Assembly: GCA_023437255.1 (NCBI GenBank)
Contig: JAEZGR010000142.1
Span: 1 to 9,655, forward strand
DNA length: 9,655 nt
Origin: Pseudomonadota bacterium
GTDB taxonomy: Bacteria > Pseudomonadota > Gammaproteobacteria > Burkholderiales > Burkholderiaceae_B
Reading direction: 5' to 3'
Position 1 is the first letter of the stretch. Each line of letters opens with the position of its first letter. Shown here one piece after another: positions 1 to 6,385 of this stretch. Position numbers and translations under genes: made by a program. Below the pieces are notes generated by a model. The model was given only the letters and a program-made list of their open reading frames with translations, did not search any database and was not told the origin of the DNA.

Positions 1-753
1 ATGCTGGCCAGTCAGGCCGGGCCGCGGCCGGTGTTCGTGGTGGGGGCGGTGCTGGTGCTGGCGGCAGCGCTGGCCTTGCGAACCCTGCTGTGGCCTTATC
101 GCGGGCAGGGTGGTGCCAGCTCGGTGGCGGCCGTGCATCCACTGGGCGCCGCGGGCATGCCGCAGCTCGGGCGTCTGCTGAGTGATCGCGGCTATGTCGC
201 GCTGCTGCTGGGCAGCGTGGTGCCGTTTTCCATCGCGCAGGTCGGGCTCATCAGCTATGCATTGCCACTGCACTTCGATGCCCTGGGGGCCAGCACGGCC
301 GATGTGGGCCGGGTGATCATGCTCTATGGTTTCTGCGTCATCTATATCGGCCCGCTGTTGGGCAAGGCGACCGATCAGTCACGCGGCTGGAAGCAATGGA
401 TTACGGCGGGTGGCCTGGTCGGTGCAGGCGGACTGCTGTTGATGCAATGGATGCCCGGCCTCTGGGGCATGACCGCTGCCGTGCTGTTGCTGGCGGTGGC
501 GAGTTGCCTGGCCGGCGCCGCGCAGACCCCCTACATGCTGGCACGCGAACAGGCACAGCGCTATGGGGCCGCCGGTGCAACCGGCATCATGCGAGGGGCC
601 GACAAGTTCGGCCAGATGCTGGGCCCGCTGATGGTGGGGGGGCTGTTTGCCGGCCTGGGAATGTCGACGGCACTTGTCGTGACGGGTCTGGTGTATCTGG
701 CGGGGACGGCGCTCTTCTGGCTGCTGGCACCCGCCGACCGGGGCCACCATTAG
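1..753 (+). CDS. MFS transporter, C-terminal half (5' partial)
   Basis: The frame is open from the first base and ends at TAG 751-753, giving 250 residues. About seven hydrophobic segments are visible, near residues 10-30, 66-88, 101-119, 132-150, 153-175, 205-222 and 224-244. This fits the last helix of an N-terminal bundle, a charged cytoplasmic linker (about 31-60) and a complete six-helix C-terminal bundle of a 12-helix major facilitator. Family-like features are GPLLGKATDQ after the second helix of the bundle and RGADKFGQMLGPLMVGGL in the penultimate helix. An ATG lies at position 1, but a half-transporter is unlikely, so the real start is probably upstream of the window. The substrate cannot be read from the sequence. 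The gene is convergent with alr, and the two stop codons are only 3 bp apart. Confidence 0.75.
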   Translation: MLASQAGPRPVFVVGAVLVLAAALALRTLLWPYRGQGGASSVAAVHPLGAAGMPQLGRLLSDRGYVALLLGSVVPFSIAQVGLISYALPLHFDALGASTADVGRVIMLYGFCVIYIGPLLGKATDQSRGWKQWITAGGLVGAGGLLLMQWMPGLWGMTAAVLLLAVASCLAGAAQTPYMLAREQAQRYGAAGATGIMRGADKFGQMLGPLMVGGLFAGLGMSTALVVTGLVYLAGTALFWLLAPADRGHH

Positions 754-756
754 GGC

Positions 757-1923
757 CTAGTCGACGAGCAGGGGCAGGCGGGCGGGGAGGCCGGTCAGCA
801 GTTCCGCGGCGATCGTATCGCAGGCCTGGCCCGCCTCTTCGACCGGCAGGGCGGCGCCGCCGGGTGCGCCCCCCCATAACGTGACGCCGTCGCCCGGAGC
901 TTCGGTGGGTTCCGGGCCCAGATCGATGCTGAGGCAGTCCATGGCGACCCGCCCGGCCAGCGGTACCCGCCGCCCTTTGCGGCCTGCGAGCACGAAGCCG
1001 TGTTGCCACAGATTGCGCGGCACGCCGTGACCATAGCCGATGCCGACGATGCCGATGCAGGTATTGCGATTGGCCCGGAATTCGGCACCATAGCCCACCG
1101 TTTCGCCCGCTGCCACGCGTCGTACCACCAGGATGCGCGCCTGCACGCTCATGGCCGGCATGAGGCCCAGGGACGCGCCGGTGAGGCCCGGAAGGGCGCT
1201 CGCCCCATACAGCGTCAGCCCGCAGCGCACCCAGTCTTCCTGCCCGTGCAGGGCCAGCGTATCGGGATTGCACAATGCGGCGGAGCTGCCGGTGCAGCGG
1301 GGGCCGGGCAGATCATGGGTCAGCGCCGAGAGGGCGGCGAGTTCGGCCGCCACCAGCCGGGGGTGTTCGGGGGCCGCGTAGTGGTGCAGATGCCCGACTG
1401 CAGCCAACTCGCCCGCCTCGCCCCGGGCCTGCAAGCCGTGGAAGGCACGTGCGTATTCCTCGCCCGCGAACCCCAGGCCGCGCAGGTGGCCGGCATGGCG
1501 CAGCCAGACGTGCAGGCGGGGCAGACCCGGCGAAGCCGAGCCGATGACGGCGAGCGTGTCGGGATCGTCGACGACCACGTGCAATTCATCGAGTACCGGA
1601 TCGCGCAGCTCGTCGGCTGTCAGGCCCCAGGCAGAGAGCATGAGCAACGGCCGGCGCCAGCCCAGGGCACGAGCCCGGTGCGCTTCGTGCAGGTCGCCCA
1701 CACAGACGCCCTCGGCGTCGGCGAGGGCTCCGAGGGTGGGCTGAAGGCCGTGGCCGTAGGCATCGGATTTGACGACGGCCCAGAGCCGTGGTGCTTTGGC
1801 GCCCCGGGGTGTGGCGCCATGCAGGCGTTGCCTCAGCCAGTGCAGGTTGTGGGTGATGGCGCCGGGGTGAATGCGGGCCCACGCGGTGAGGCCGGTATTG
1901 TGGGAAGGACGGTACTGCGTCAT
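757..1923 (-). CDS. alr: Alanine racemase, PLP-dependent (divergent motifs)
   Basis: The 388-residue product has the usual length for fold-type III alanine racemase, which interconverts L- and D-alanine in the cytoplasm for peptidoglycan. The PLP lysine is K52 in AVVKSDAYGHG. The second catalytic base is Tyr278 in VGYGAEF, on the C-terminal beta domain. Other family blocks are VRCGLTLYGAS (232-242), IGYGHGVPRNL (295-305) and GRVAMDCLSIDLG (324-336). The normally conserved K-x-D-T-G-M-x-R-L-G block is degenerate here (LRHAGHLRGLGF, 141-152). Only the arginine (R148) and glycines are recognisable, and leucine seems to stand where the carbamylated lysine is found. The ATG overlaps the TGA of the upstream kinase gene as ATGA with no strong ribosome site of its own, so translation is probably coupled. 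Biosynthetic Alr and catabolic DadX cannot be told apart; no dadA is present. Confidence 0.9.
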   Translation of the reverse strand: MTQYRPSHNTGLTAWARIHPGAITHNLHWLRQRLHGATPRGAKAPRLWAVVKSDAYGHGLQPTLGALADAEGVCVGDLHEAHRARALGWRRPLLMLSAWGLTADELRDPVLDELHVVVDDPDTLAVIGSASPGLPRLHVWLRHAGHLRGLGFAGEEYARAFHGLQARGEAGELAAVGHLHHYAAPEHPRLVAAELAALSALTHDLPGPRCTGSSAALCNPDTLALHGQEDWVRCGLTLYGASALPGLTGASLGLMPAMSVQARILVVRRVAAGETVGYGAEFRANRNTCIGIVGIGYGHGVPRNLWQHGFVLAGRKGRRVPLAGRVAMDCLSIDLGPEPTEAPGDGVTLWGGAPGGAALPVEEAGQACDTIAAELLTGLPARLPLLVD

Positions 1924-2348
1924 GGCGAGGCGTCGATGGCCGCCACGAGCTGCAGGCAGTTCCAGTCGCCCTTACGCTCGTAGCGCATGGATTCGAGGTA
2001 ATGCAGCATCAGCCGCAGGCCGTGCCCGCCGATGCGGGCGTCGTCGAGCGAGGTGTCGAGGTCACGCGGCGCGGATGCCGTGGAGTCGAAGGGTACACCA
2101 TTGTCCTGGATCTCGAGCACCACATGGTCGGCCTCCTGGTGCAGACGCAGCCGCACGCAGGGGGTCGCCTCATGCGTTTCAGTGAATCCGTACATGGTGA
2201 CGTTGGTGAGCGTTTCGTCGAGGCACAGGCGCAGCTTGTATCGGGTGCGCGCGGGCCAGCCGTGTTGCTCGCCTTCATGGTCGAGCCATTCGAGGGCCCG
2301 GGCCACCGTGCTGGCATCGACAGGGAGTTCGAATTCGGCCGTACGCAT
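1920..2348 (-). CDS. RsbW/SpoIIAB-like anti-sigma-type serine kinase (GHKL ATPase)
   Basis: The 142 residues form one HATPase_c domain of the anti-sigma-factor kinase type. ATP-binding boxes are in order: an N-box with Glu45 and Asn49 in LDETLTNVTMYG, a DNG box at 82-84 in EIQDNGVPFD, and a glycine-rich GGHGL at 107-111. In SpoIIAB the equivalent Glu and Asn are the catalytic base and magnesium ligand, so this protein is predicted to be an active ATP-dependent kinase. Family members bind a sigma factor or other target and phosphorylate a STAS antagonist. A STAS protein is encoded at 4237-4572 and is the obvious candidate substrate. The gene starts 9 bp after the permease. Its ribosome site GAGG (2356-2359) overlaps the permease TGA, and its own stop overlaps the alr ATG. 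Its target is unknown, since no sigma factor lies in the window. Confidence 0.88.
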   Translation of the reverse strand: MRTAEFELPVDASTVARALEWLDHEGEQHGWPARTRYKLRLCLDETLTNVTMYGFTETHEATPCVRLRLHQEADHVVLEIQDNGVPFDSTASAPRDLDTSLDDARIGGHGLRLMLHYLESMRYERKGDWNCLQLVAAIDASP

Positions 2349-2357
2349 CTGCCCGCC

Positions 2358-4124
2358 TCAATGATCGAAATGTAGCCGCAAGCTGGCCTGGCCGTGGCGT
2401 TCATCGGCATGGACCCGGTCGGCCAGACGTTGGACCAGGGTGTGCGAGACCTGCGCCATTGTCTGCTCGAGCGCGGCGTCGAAGTCGGCGTCGTCGGCCT
2501 CGAGCAGATCGGCCGCCGCCCTGCCGGGCGCTTCGAGCGAGAGGGGCGGGCCGTCGTGCAACAGTTCGATATCGAGATTGAATTCGTCGAACCGGCCGCG
2601 GATACCGGTGATGCGACGGGCGCCGCCTTGCAGCAACGCCTCGCTTGCCTCGAGCGTGGCCTGGGTGGCGCGCCGGATCGCCGCATGGCGCGCGCCCCAG
2701 GCGGCACCACTGCTTTCGATGAAGTCGGTGATGCGCTGGGCGAGTTCGTGGCCCGGCTGGGCGTCAGTCAGGGATTCGCTGCGGCGCTGCGAGCTGCCCA
2801 GGCGGAACAGTACGTTGAGCACGATGGCCGTGGCACCGGCCATGACGATGCCGTTGCGACCGATGAACTGCAGGGAGTCGGGCAGCGCGTCGGCCAGATG
2901 CGGCATGAACATGACGCCGATGCCCGCCACGAAGGCCAGCCCCACCATGAAGATGCCGCGGGCATCCATGGCGCGCGAGGCGATGAGTTCGATGCCGGAC
3001 ACCACCAGGTAGGCGGCGGCGTAGATGCCCACCGCGCCGATCACCGAGGCGGGGATGAGCGTGAGGGCGCGGGTCATGAAGGGCATGAAGGCGAAGCACA
3101 GCAGCAGGACGCCCACCGTCAGACCGATCCAGCGCGAGGTGGAGCGACTGATGTGGCACAGCGCCAGATTGGCCGACGAGACGGCGCTGGGGTAGCCGCC
3201 AAGAGAGGCCGCGCACAGATTGCCCAGGGCGTTGGCCCGGATGCCGCCGCCCACCATGCGCATGTCGGCGCGGCGCCAGTCGGCGTCGGTCATCTTATGC
3301 ATGAGCACGGTGCAGGCGAAGGTGTCGAGCTGGGTCATCAGGGCAAGCAGACCCACCGCTACGAGCAGGCCGACGGGAACGTCGAAGGTGGGCTGCACCA
3401 TGGTGGGCAGGCCAAACAAGGGCGTGCTCATGAGCAGGTGCCCGCCGTGCAGGGCCCCCAGTAGTGCGGCCAGCCCGACCCCCGCGAGCAGGCCCGCCAG
3501 AAGGGCGAAGAGCTTCATGGTCTGGCTGCCCCAGATCGACAGCACCATGATCACGGCCAACGTGACCACACACAGCAGCACGTCGGTGAAATTGGGGCCG
3601 GCGTCGGTGACACCCAGGGACTGCGTGAGGGCTGGCTCGATGAGCGAAAGGCCCCCCACGCAGACGACGACGCCGGCGACGGCGGGCGGCAGCACCGAGC
3701 GCAGCCGCGGCACGATCGAGCTCGCGCACAAGGCGGTGAGGCCATTGACGATGCAGACCAGCACCATGCCACCGAGCCCGTATTCGGCGCAGACCAGCCC
3801 CGCAACCGCGACCAGAATGGGATCGGGCATGTGGACCAGCATGGTGCCCGAGCCGGTGCGCCCGCCCCAAGACTGCAGAACGGTCGCGATGGCCATGCCG
3901 ATGATGGTGGCGCTGATGAAGCGACGGGTGGATTCGGCGTCGAGCCCACCGATGTGCGCGGTGGTGAGCGCGTAGACGATGAGTGCCAGCGCGGTGGCCA
4001 GATGCTGCACCGACAGTATGCCCAGCGTGGGCAGGGGCGGCATTTCGGCAGACGCATAAAGCAGGTCGCGCGGACGCTTGACGGGGGGAGTCGGTATCAA
4101 ACCGAACCTGGAAAAGAAGCCCAT
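2358..4124 (-). CDS. NCS2 (xanthine/uracil-type) permease fused to a degenerate GHKL ATPase-like domain
   Basis: The product has 588 residues. Residues 18-32 (RPRDLLYASAEMPPLP) carry the NCS2 N-terminal signature. They are followed by a polytopic membrane region to about residue 442, including GSGTMLVHMPDP (91-102), GGYPSAVSSANLALCH (309-324) and IPASVIGAVG (357-366). Typical NCS2 permeases end near here. This one continues with a soluble domain (about 455-588) that aligns by eye along its length with the kinase encoded next door. A helix (LAQRITDFIESSGAAWG) leads to ASEALLQ (493-499) at the N-box, IELLHDGPPLS (519-529) at the DNG box, then a C-terminal helix and strand (SHTLVQRLADRVHAD...SLRLHFD). 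Asn of the N-box is Gln499, the first Asp of the DNG box is His523, and the GHGL loop is lost, so ATP binding is unlikely. The polar residues that bind purines in XanQ are largely replaced. Substrate is unknown; a sensory or scaffold role is possible. Confidence 0.85.
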   Translation of the reverse strand: MGFFSRFGLIPTPPVKRPRDLLYASAEMPPLPTLGILSVQHLATALALIVYALTTAHIGGLDAESTRRFISATIIGMAIATVLQSWGGRTGSGTMLVHMPDPILVAVAGLVCAEYGLGGMVLVCIVNGLTALCASSIVPRLRSVLPPAVAGVVVCVGGLSLIEPALTQSLGVTDAGPNFTDVLLCVVTLAVIMVLSIWGSQTMKLFALLAGLLAGVGLAALLGALHGGHLLMSTPLFGLPTMVQPTFDVPVGLLVAVGLLALMTQLDTFACTVLMHKMTDADWRRADMRMVGGGIRANALGNLCAASLGGYPSAVSSANLALCHISRSTSRWIGLTVGVLLLCFAFMPFMTRALTLIPASVIGAVGIYAAAYLVVSGIELIASRAMDARGIFMVGLAFVAGIGVMFMPHLADALPDSLQFIGRNGIVMAGATAIVLNVLFRLGSSQRRSESLTDAQPGHELAQRITDFIESSGAAWGARHAAIRRATQATLEASEALLQGGARRITGIRGRFDEFNLDIELLHDGPPLSLEAPGRAAADLLEADDADFDAALEQTMAQVSHTLVQRLADRVHADERHGQASLRLHFDH

Positions 4125-4236
4125 GTATGGTTATGATTCTCTGGCTATCGGTTGATGGCGCCCCATTATAGGGGGGTGGCCCTGCCGCCGATACATCCAG
4201 TCAGAAATTTCTCTCTCAATTGGAAATGGTTGCCTC
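4125..4236. promoter_or_regulatory. Divergent intergenic region between permease operon and STAS gene
   Basis: These 112 bp must hold the promoters for both the leftward permease-kinase-alr run and the rightward STAS gene. The stretch is more AT-rich than its surroundings, notably around 4201-4230. For the STAS gene the best ribosome site is GGA at 4222-4224, which is rather far (12 nt) from the ATG. No clear rightward -35/-10 pair could be picked out. Confidence 0.5.
4165..4170 (-). promoter_or_regulatory. Candidate -10 box for the permease-kinase-alr operon
   Basis: On the minus strand the sequence reads TATAAT, a perfect sigma-70 -10 hexamer, about 40 bp upstream of the permease ATG. No good -35 is seen at 16-18 bp spacing (TATCGG is the best at 17 bp), so the site may need an activator or may be chance. 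The hexamer sits exactly between CCCC and GGGG (4161-4174), a small inverted repeat that could serve as an operator. Confidence 0.4.
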
Positions 4237-4572
4237 ATGAGCGTCACACGCGAAAAGAACGGCGAGATCCTGCTCGTCTCCACTGCCGGCCAGATCAACA
4301 GCGCCAACGCTGCTGAACTCGAAACACAACTGCTGCAGTGGGTCGAAGAAGGCGAGCACAAATGGGTGCTTGACATGAGCGGGGTCGAATACATTTCCAG
4401 CGCCGGCCTGCGCGTGGTGCTGTTGCTGGCCAAGCGGCTCAAGCAGCAGGGCGGGCGTGTGGTGCTGTGCAGCCTGCAGCCGCATGTGCTCGAAGTGTTC
4501 GATATCAGCGGCTTTCTTTCCATTCTCGACGTCGCCGACTCCCGCGACGCCGCGCTCGCGCGCCACGCCTGA
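4237..4572 (+). CDS. STAS-domain protein, anti-sigma factor antagonist type (SpoIIAA/RsbV-like)
   Basis: The 111 residues make a single STAS domain with no membrane segment. The core reads WVLDMSGVEYISSAGLRV (43-60). Asp46 starts the conserved D-x-S/T-G-V strand. Ser55 is at the position of the serine that SpoIIAB/RsbW kinases phosphorylate in SpoIIAA/RsbV. The residue before it is Ser rather than the usual Asp, a substitution common in proteobacterial relatives. The C-terminal part (LEVFDISGFLSILDVADSRDAAL) is also typical. In the family, the unphosphorylated form binds the kinase and frees its target, and phosphorylation reverses this. The kinase gene on the opposite strand and the pseudo-kinase tail of the permease are likely partners. 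The gene stands alone on this strand, ending 5 bp before a terminator hairpin. Confidence 0.9.
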   Translation: MSVTREKNGEILLVSTAGQINSANAAELETQLLQWVEEGEHKWVLDMSGVEYISSAGLRVVLLLAKRLKQQGGRVVLCSLQPHVLEVFDISGFLSILDVADSRDAALARHA

Positions 4573-4577
4573 GGGCG

Positions 4578-4603
4578 CAGGCGCGGCCCCACCGCGCCTG
4601 TTT
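4578..4603. terminator. Intrinsic terminator between convergent STAS gene and pxpC
   Basis: A perfect 9-bp GC-rich stem (CAGGCGCGG pairing with CCGCGCCTG) encloses a 5-nt loop CCCCA and is followed on the plus strand by TTT. It starts 5 bp after the STAS stop codon, and its T-tract overlaps the TAA of pxpC. The plus-strand orientation has the better, though short, T-tract. On the minus strand no T-run follows, so for pxpC it would be weak. Confidence 0.65.
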
Positions 4604-5600
4604 AGCGCACGCTGCGGGCGATTCGCTCGCGCAGCGGCGCCAGCGAATCTGCAAGGCTGGCCAGCGCGTGCTCGCGCAGATTGTCCAGCTGCTGCGCCTG
4701 AGCCAGTTCGATTTCCTGGAATTGCAGCACCTCCCCCGGCATGCACTGCGCCAGCTGGGGCAGGTCGACCGACGCCACATGACCGATCTTGGGGTAGCCG
4801 CCGATTGACTGGCGGTCGGCCATGAGCACGATCGGCATGCCGTCAGAAGGGACCTGTATCGTTCCGAATGTTGCCCCTTCCGACAACAGCTGGCGGTTTT
4901 CGCGCACCTTCAGCTCGGGCCCGACCAGCCGATAGCCCATACGGTCTGACTCGTTGGCGATCTGGTATTCGCTGTTGAATAGCGCCTGCAGGGCTTCGTC
5001 GGTGAAGAGGTGGGTCTGGGGCCCACGCATCACGCGCAGACGCGCGCGCGGGTTGGGTGCCAGGCTGGCCGACAGGTAGATCGATGTTCTGTTCAGGTCG
5101 GCGGCCAGTTCATCGAGCCCTTTTTCGCGGATCGAGGCCGAAAGCGGCAGTACGTCGCCCTTCTGCAGAGCGCGCCCCTGGAAGCCGCCCAGGCGACCGC
5201 GCAGGTAGGTGCTCTGGCTGCCCATGACCTCGGGCAGGGCGATGCCCCCATGCCAGGCCAGGTAGCAGCGCACGCCGCTGCGCCGTGCGCCGAAGGCCAG
5301 CGTGTCGCCGGCGTTCAGGATGAGCGGCCGGCCGAGAGGTGCGGGTTTGTCGTTGATGGTCGGGCTCAGGTCGGCACCGGCCATGGCGATACAGGCGGGC
5401 GCGTCAAAGCGCAGCACAGGCCCCAGCAGCGTGATCTCGAGCGTGGCCGGGTCGCCGGTGTTGCCGGCGATGAGGTTGGCCAGCTGATGGGCGCGCAGGT
5501 CCATGGCGCCGCCCACGGGCATGCCCAGATGTTGATGACCATGGCGCCCGCAGTCTTGAAAGGTGCTGGAGAGGCCGGGACGGATGACGGTGACGCTCAT
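4602..5600 (-). CDS. pxpC: 5-oxoprolinase subunit PxpC (KipA / biotin-dependent carboxyltransferase-like)
   Basis: The 332-residue product is full length for PxpC, a subunit of the ATP-dependent PxpABC complex that opens 5-oxoproline (pyroglutamate) to glutamate. Conserved blocks are visible in order: GLSSTFQDCGRHGHQHLGMP (9-28) then GGAMD, LEITLLGP, RGRLGGFQGRALQKGD, SDRMGYRLVGP, and near the C-terminus the run from SEGATFGTIQVPSDGMP through QSIGGYPKIGHV. The ATG at 5598-5600 overlaps the TGA of pxpB (ATGA), indicating coupled translation. The frame stays open another 132 codons upstream, but that part overlaps pxpB, which has clear homology, so the MSVTVIRPG start is correct. Older names for this family are KipA and allophanate hydrolase subunit 2; the pairing with a KipI-type subunit and no urea carboxylase favour PxpC. 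Confidence 0.92.
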   Translation of the reverse strand: MSVTVIRPGLSSTFQDCGRHGHQHLGMPVGGAMDLRAHQLANLIAGNTGDPATLEITLLGPVLRFDAPACIAMAGADLSPTINDKPAPLGRPLILNAGDTLAFGARRSGVRCYLAWHGGIALPEVMGSQSTYLRGRLGGFQGRALQKGDVLPLSASIREKGLDELAADLNRTSIYLSASLAPNPRARLRVMRGPQTHLFTDEALQALFNSEYQIANESDRMGYRLVGPELKVRENRQLLSEGATFGTIQVPSDGMPIVLMADRQSIGGYPKIGHVASVDLPQLAQCMPGEVLQFQEIELAQAQQLDNLREHALASLADSLAPLRERIARSVR

Positions 5601-6316
5601 GCTTGCTGCCAGTTCTTGAATTCTTGCTCTGAAATGGGCACGAACTGCACGCTGTCGCCCGGGGCGACGGTGGTGGCAGGTTCGCGCATCGGGTCGAACA
5701 GCGTGAGGGGCGTGCGCCCTATGATGTTCCAGCCGCCGGGCAGCTGGTTGGGGTAGATGAAGGTCTGACGGTTGGCCACGCCTACCGACCCGGCGGGAAT
5801 CGCCGTGCGCGGGGTGGCTCGGCGGGGCAGGGCGAAGCGCTCGTCGAGCACACCGGTGAAGGGCGCACCGGGTGCAAAGCCCAGCATGAAGACGTGCAGT
5901 GGCGTGCCGCTGTGCAGGGCGACGACTTCGTCTTCGCTGACGCCGATGCGTTGCGCCACGTCGCTGAGGTCGGGCCCGTATTCGCCCCCGTAGCACACCG
6001 GGATCTTGATGACGCTTCCGCCTGTGGCATGCGGGTCGTCGAGGTCGGTCCTGTGCAGGACGCGCTCGATCTCGATTTCGAGATGGCGGCGACTGGTGTT
6101 GGCGGCAAAACGCGCCGGCAGGTAGTGAACGGCGACGGTGTCGAAGGTGGGCACGATGTCGCTGACACCGCGTATGGCGGCATTGCGCAGCGCGTTGGCC
6201 GCTACGGCGCAGCGCCGCCCCGTGGCCACGTCAATGCCGCTTCCGAAGCGGATGACGAGGCAGCGGTCGCCGTGCGCGACGATGTTCCATGTGGATTCTT
6301 CTTGATGCGCGGACAT
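5597..6316 (-). CDS. pxpB: 5-oxoprolinase subunit PxpB (KipI family)
   Basis: The 239-residue product matches the KipI/allophanate hydrolase subunit 1 family in length and motifs. PVCYGGEYGPDLSDVA lies mid-protein. GFAPGAPFTGVLDERFALPR comes next, and the C-terminal cyclophilin-like core carries IPAGSVGVANRQTFIYP followed by LPGGWNIIGRTP. PxpB works with PxpC and PxpA in ATP-dependent cleavage of 5-oxoproline in the cytoplasm. In Bacillus the relative KipI inhibits the kinase KinA, but the tandem with pxpC favours the metabolic role. The gene follows phoR by 69 bp on the same strand. No good ribosome site precedes the ATG and no clear promoter was found in the gap. The usual third gene pxpA (LamB/YcsF family) is not next to this pair in the window. 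Confidence 0.92.
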   Translation of the reverse strand: MSAHQEESTWNIVAHGDRCLVIRFGSGIDVATGRRCAVAANALRNAAIRGVSDIVPTFDTVAVHYLPARFAANTSRRHLEIEIERVLHRTDLDDPHATGGSVIKIPVCYGGEYGPDLSDVAQRIGVSEDEVVALHSGTPLHVFMLGFAPGAPFTGVLDERFALPRRATPRTAIPAGSVGVANRQTFIYPNQLPGGWNIIGRTPLTLFDPMREPATTVAPGDSVQFVPISEQEFKNWQQA

Positions 6317-6385
6317 GGTTCAGAGTGGGACGCAGAAGGCCGTCATTCTGATGCATATTGCAGATGCCGTCGAGCGTGGGGGGCG

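Noticed and set aside
751..759. Terminator between the convergent MFS and alr genes
   Set aside because: Only 3 bp separate the stop codons and I saw no hairpin with a T-tract there.
1000..1983. 327-codon plus-strand open frame opposite alr
   Set aside because: It lies antisense to a gene with clear Alr motifs. Its composition (many Gly, Ala, Gln, His, Arg) is typical of GC-rich antisense frames, and it shows no recognisable domain.
3100..3330. SulP (SLC26) anion transporter instead of NCS2 permease
   Set aside because: The TM10 region has some SulP flavour, but the N-terminal RDLLYASAEMPPLP signature and IPASVIGAVG block are NCS2 hallmarks, and there is no C-terminal STAS domain.
2394..3464. 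356-codon plus-strand open frame opposite the permease gene
   Set aside because: It is antisense to well-defined permease membrane helices. Its product is His/Gly/Gln-rich without domains, as expected for a shadow frame.
5601..5996. 132-codon upstream extension of the pxpC frame
   Set aside because: It overlaps pxpB out of frame and is arginine/histidine-rich low-quality sequence. Family homology starts at MSVTVIRPG, 5600.
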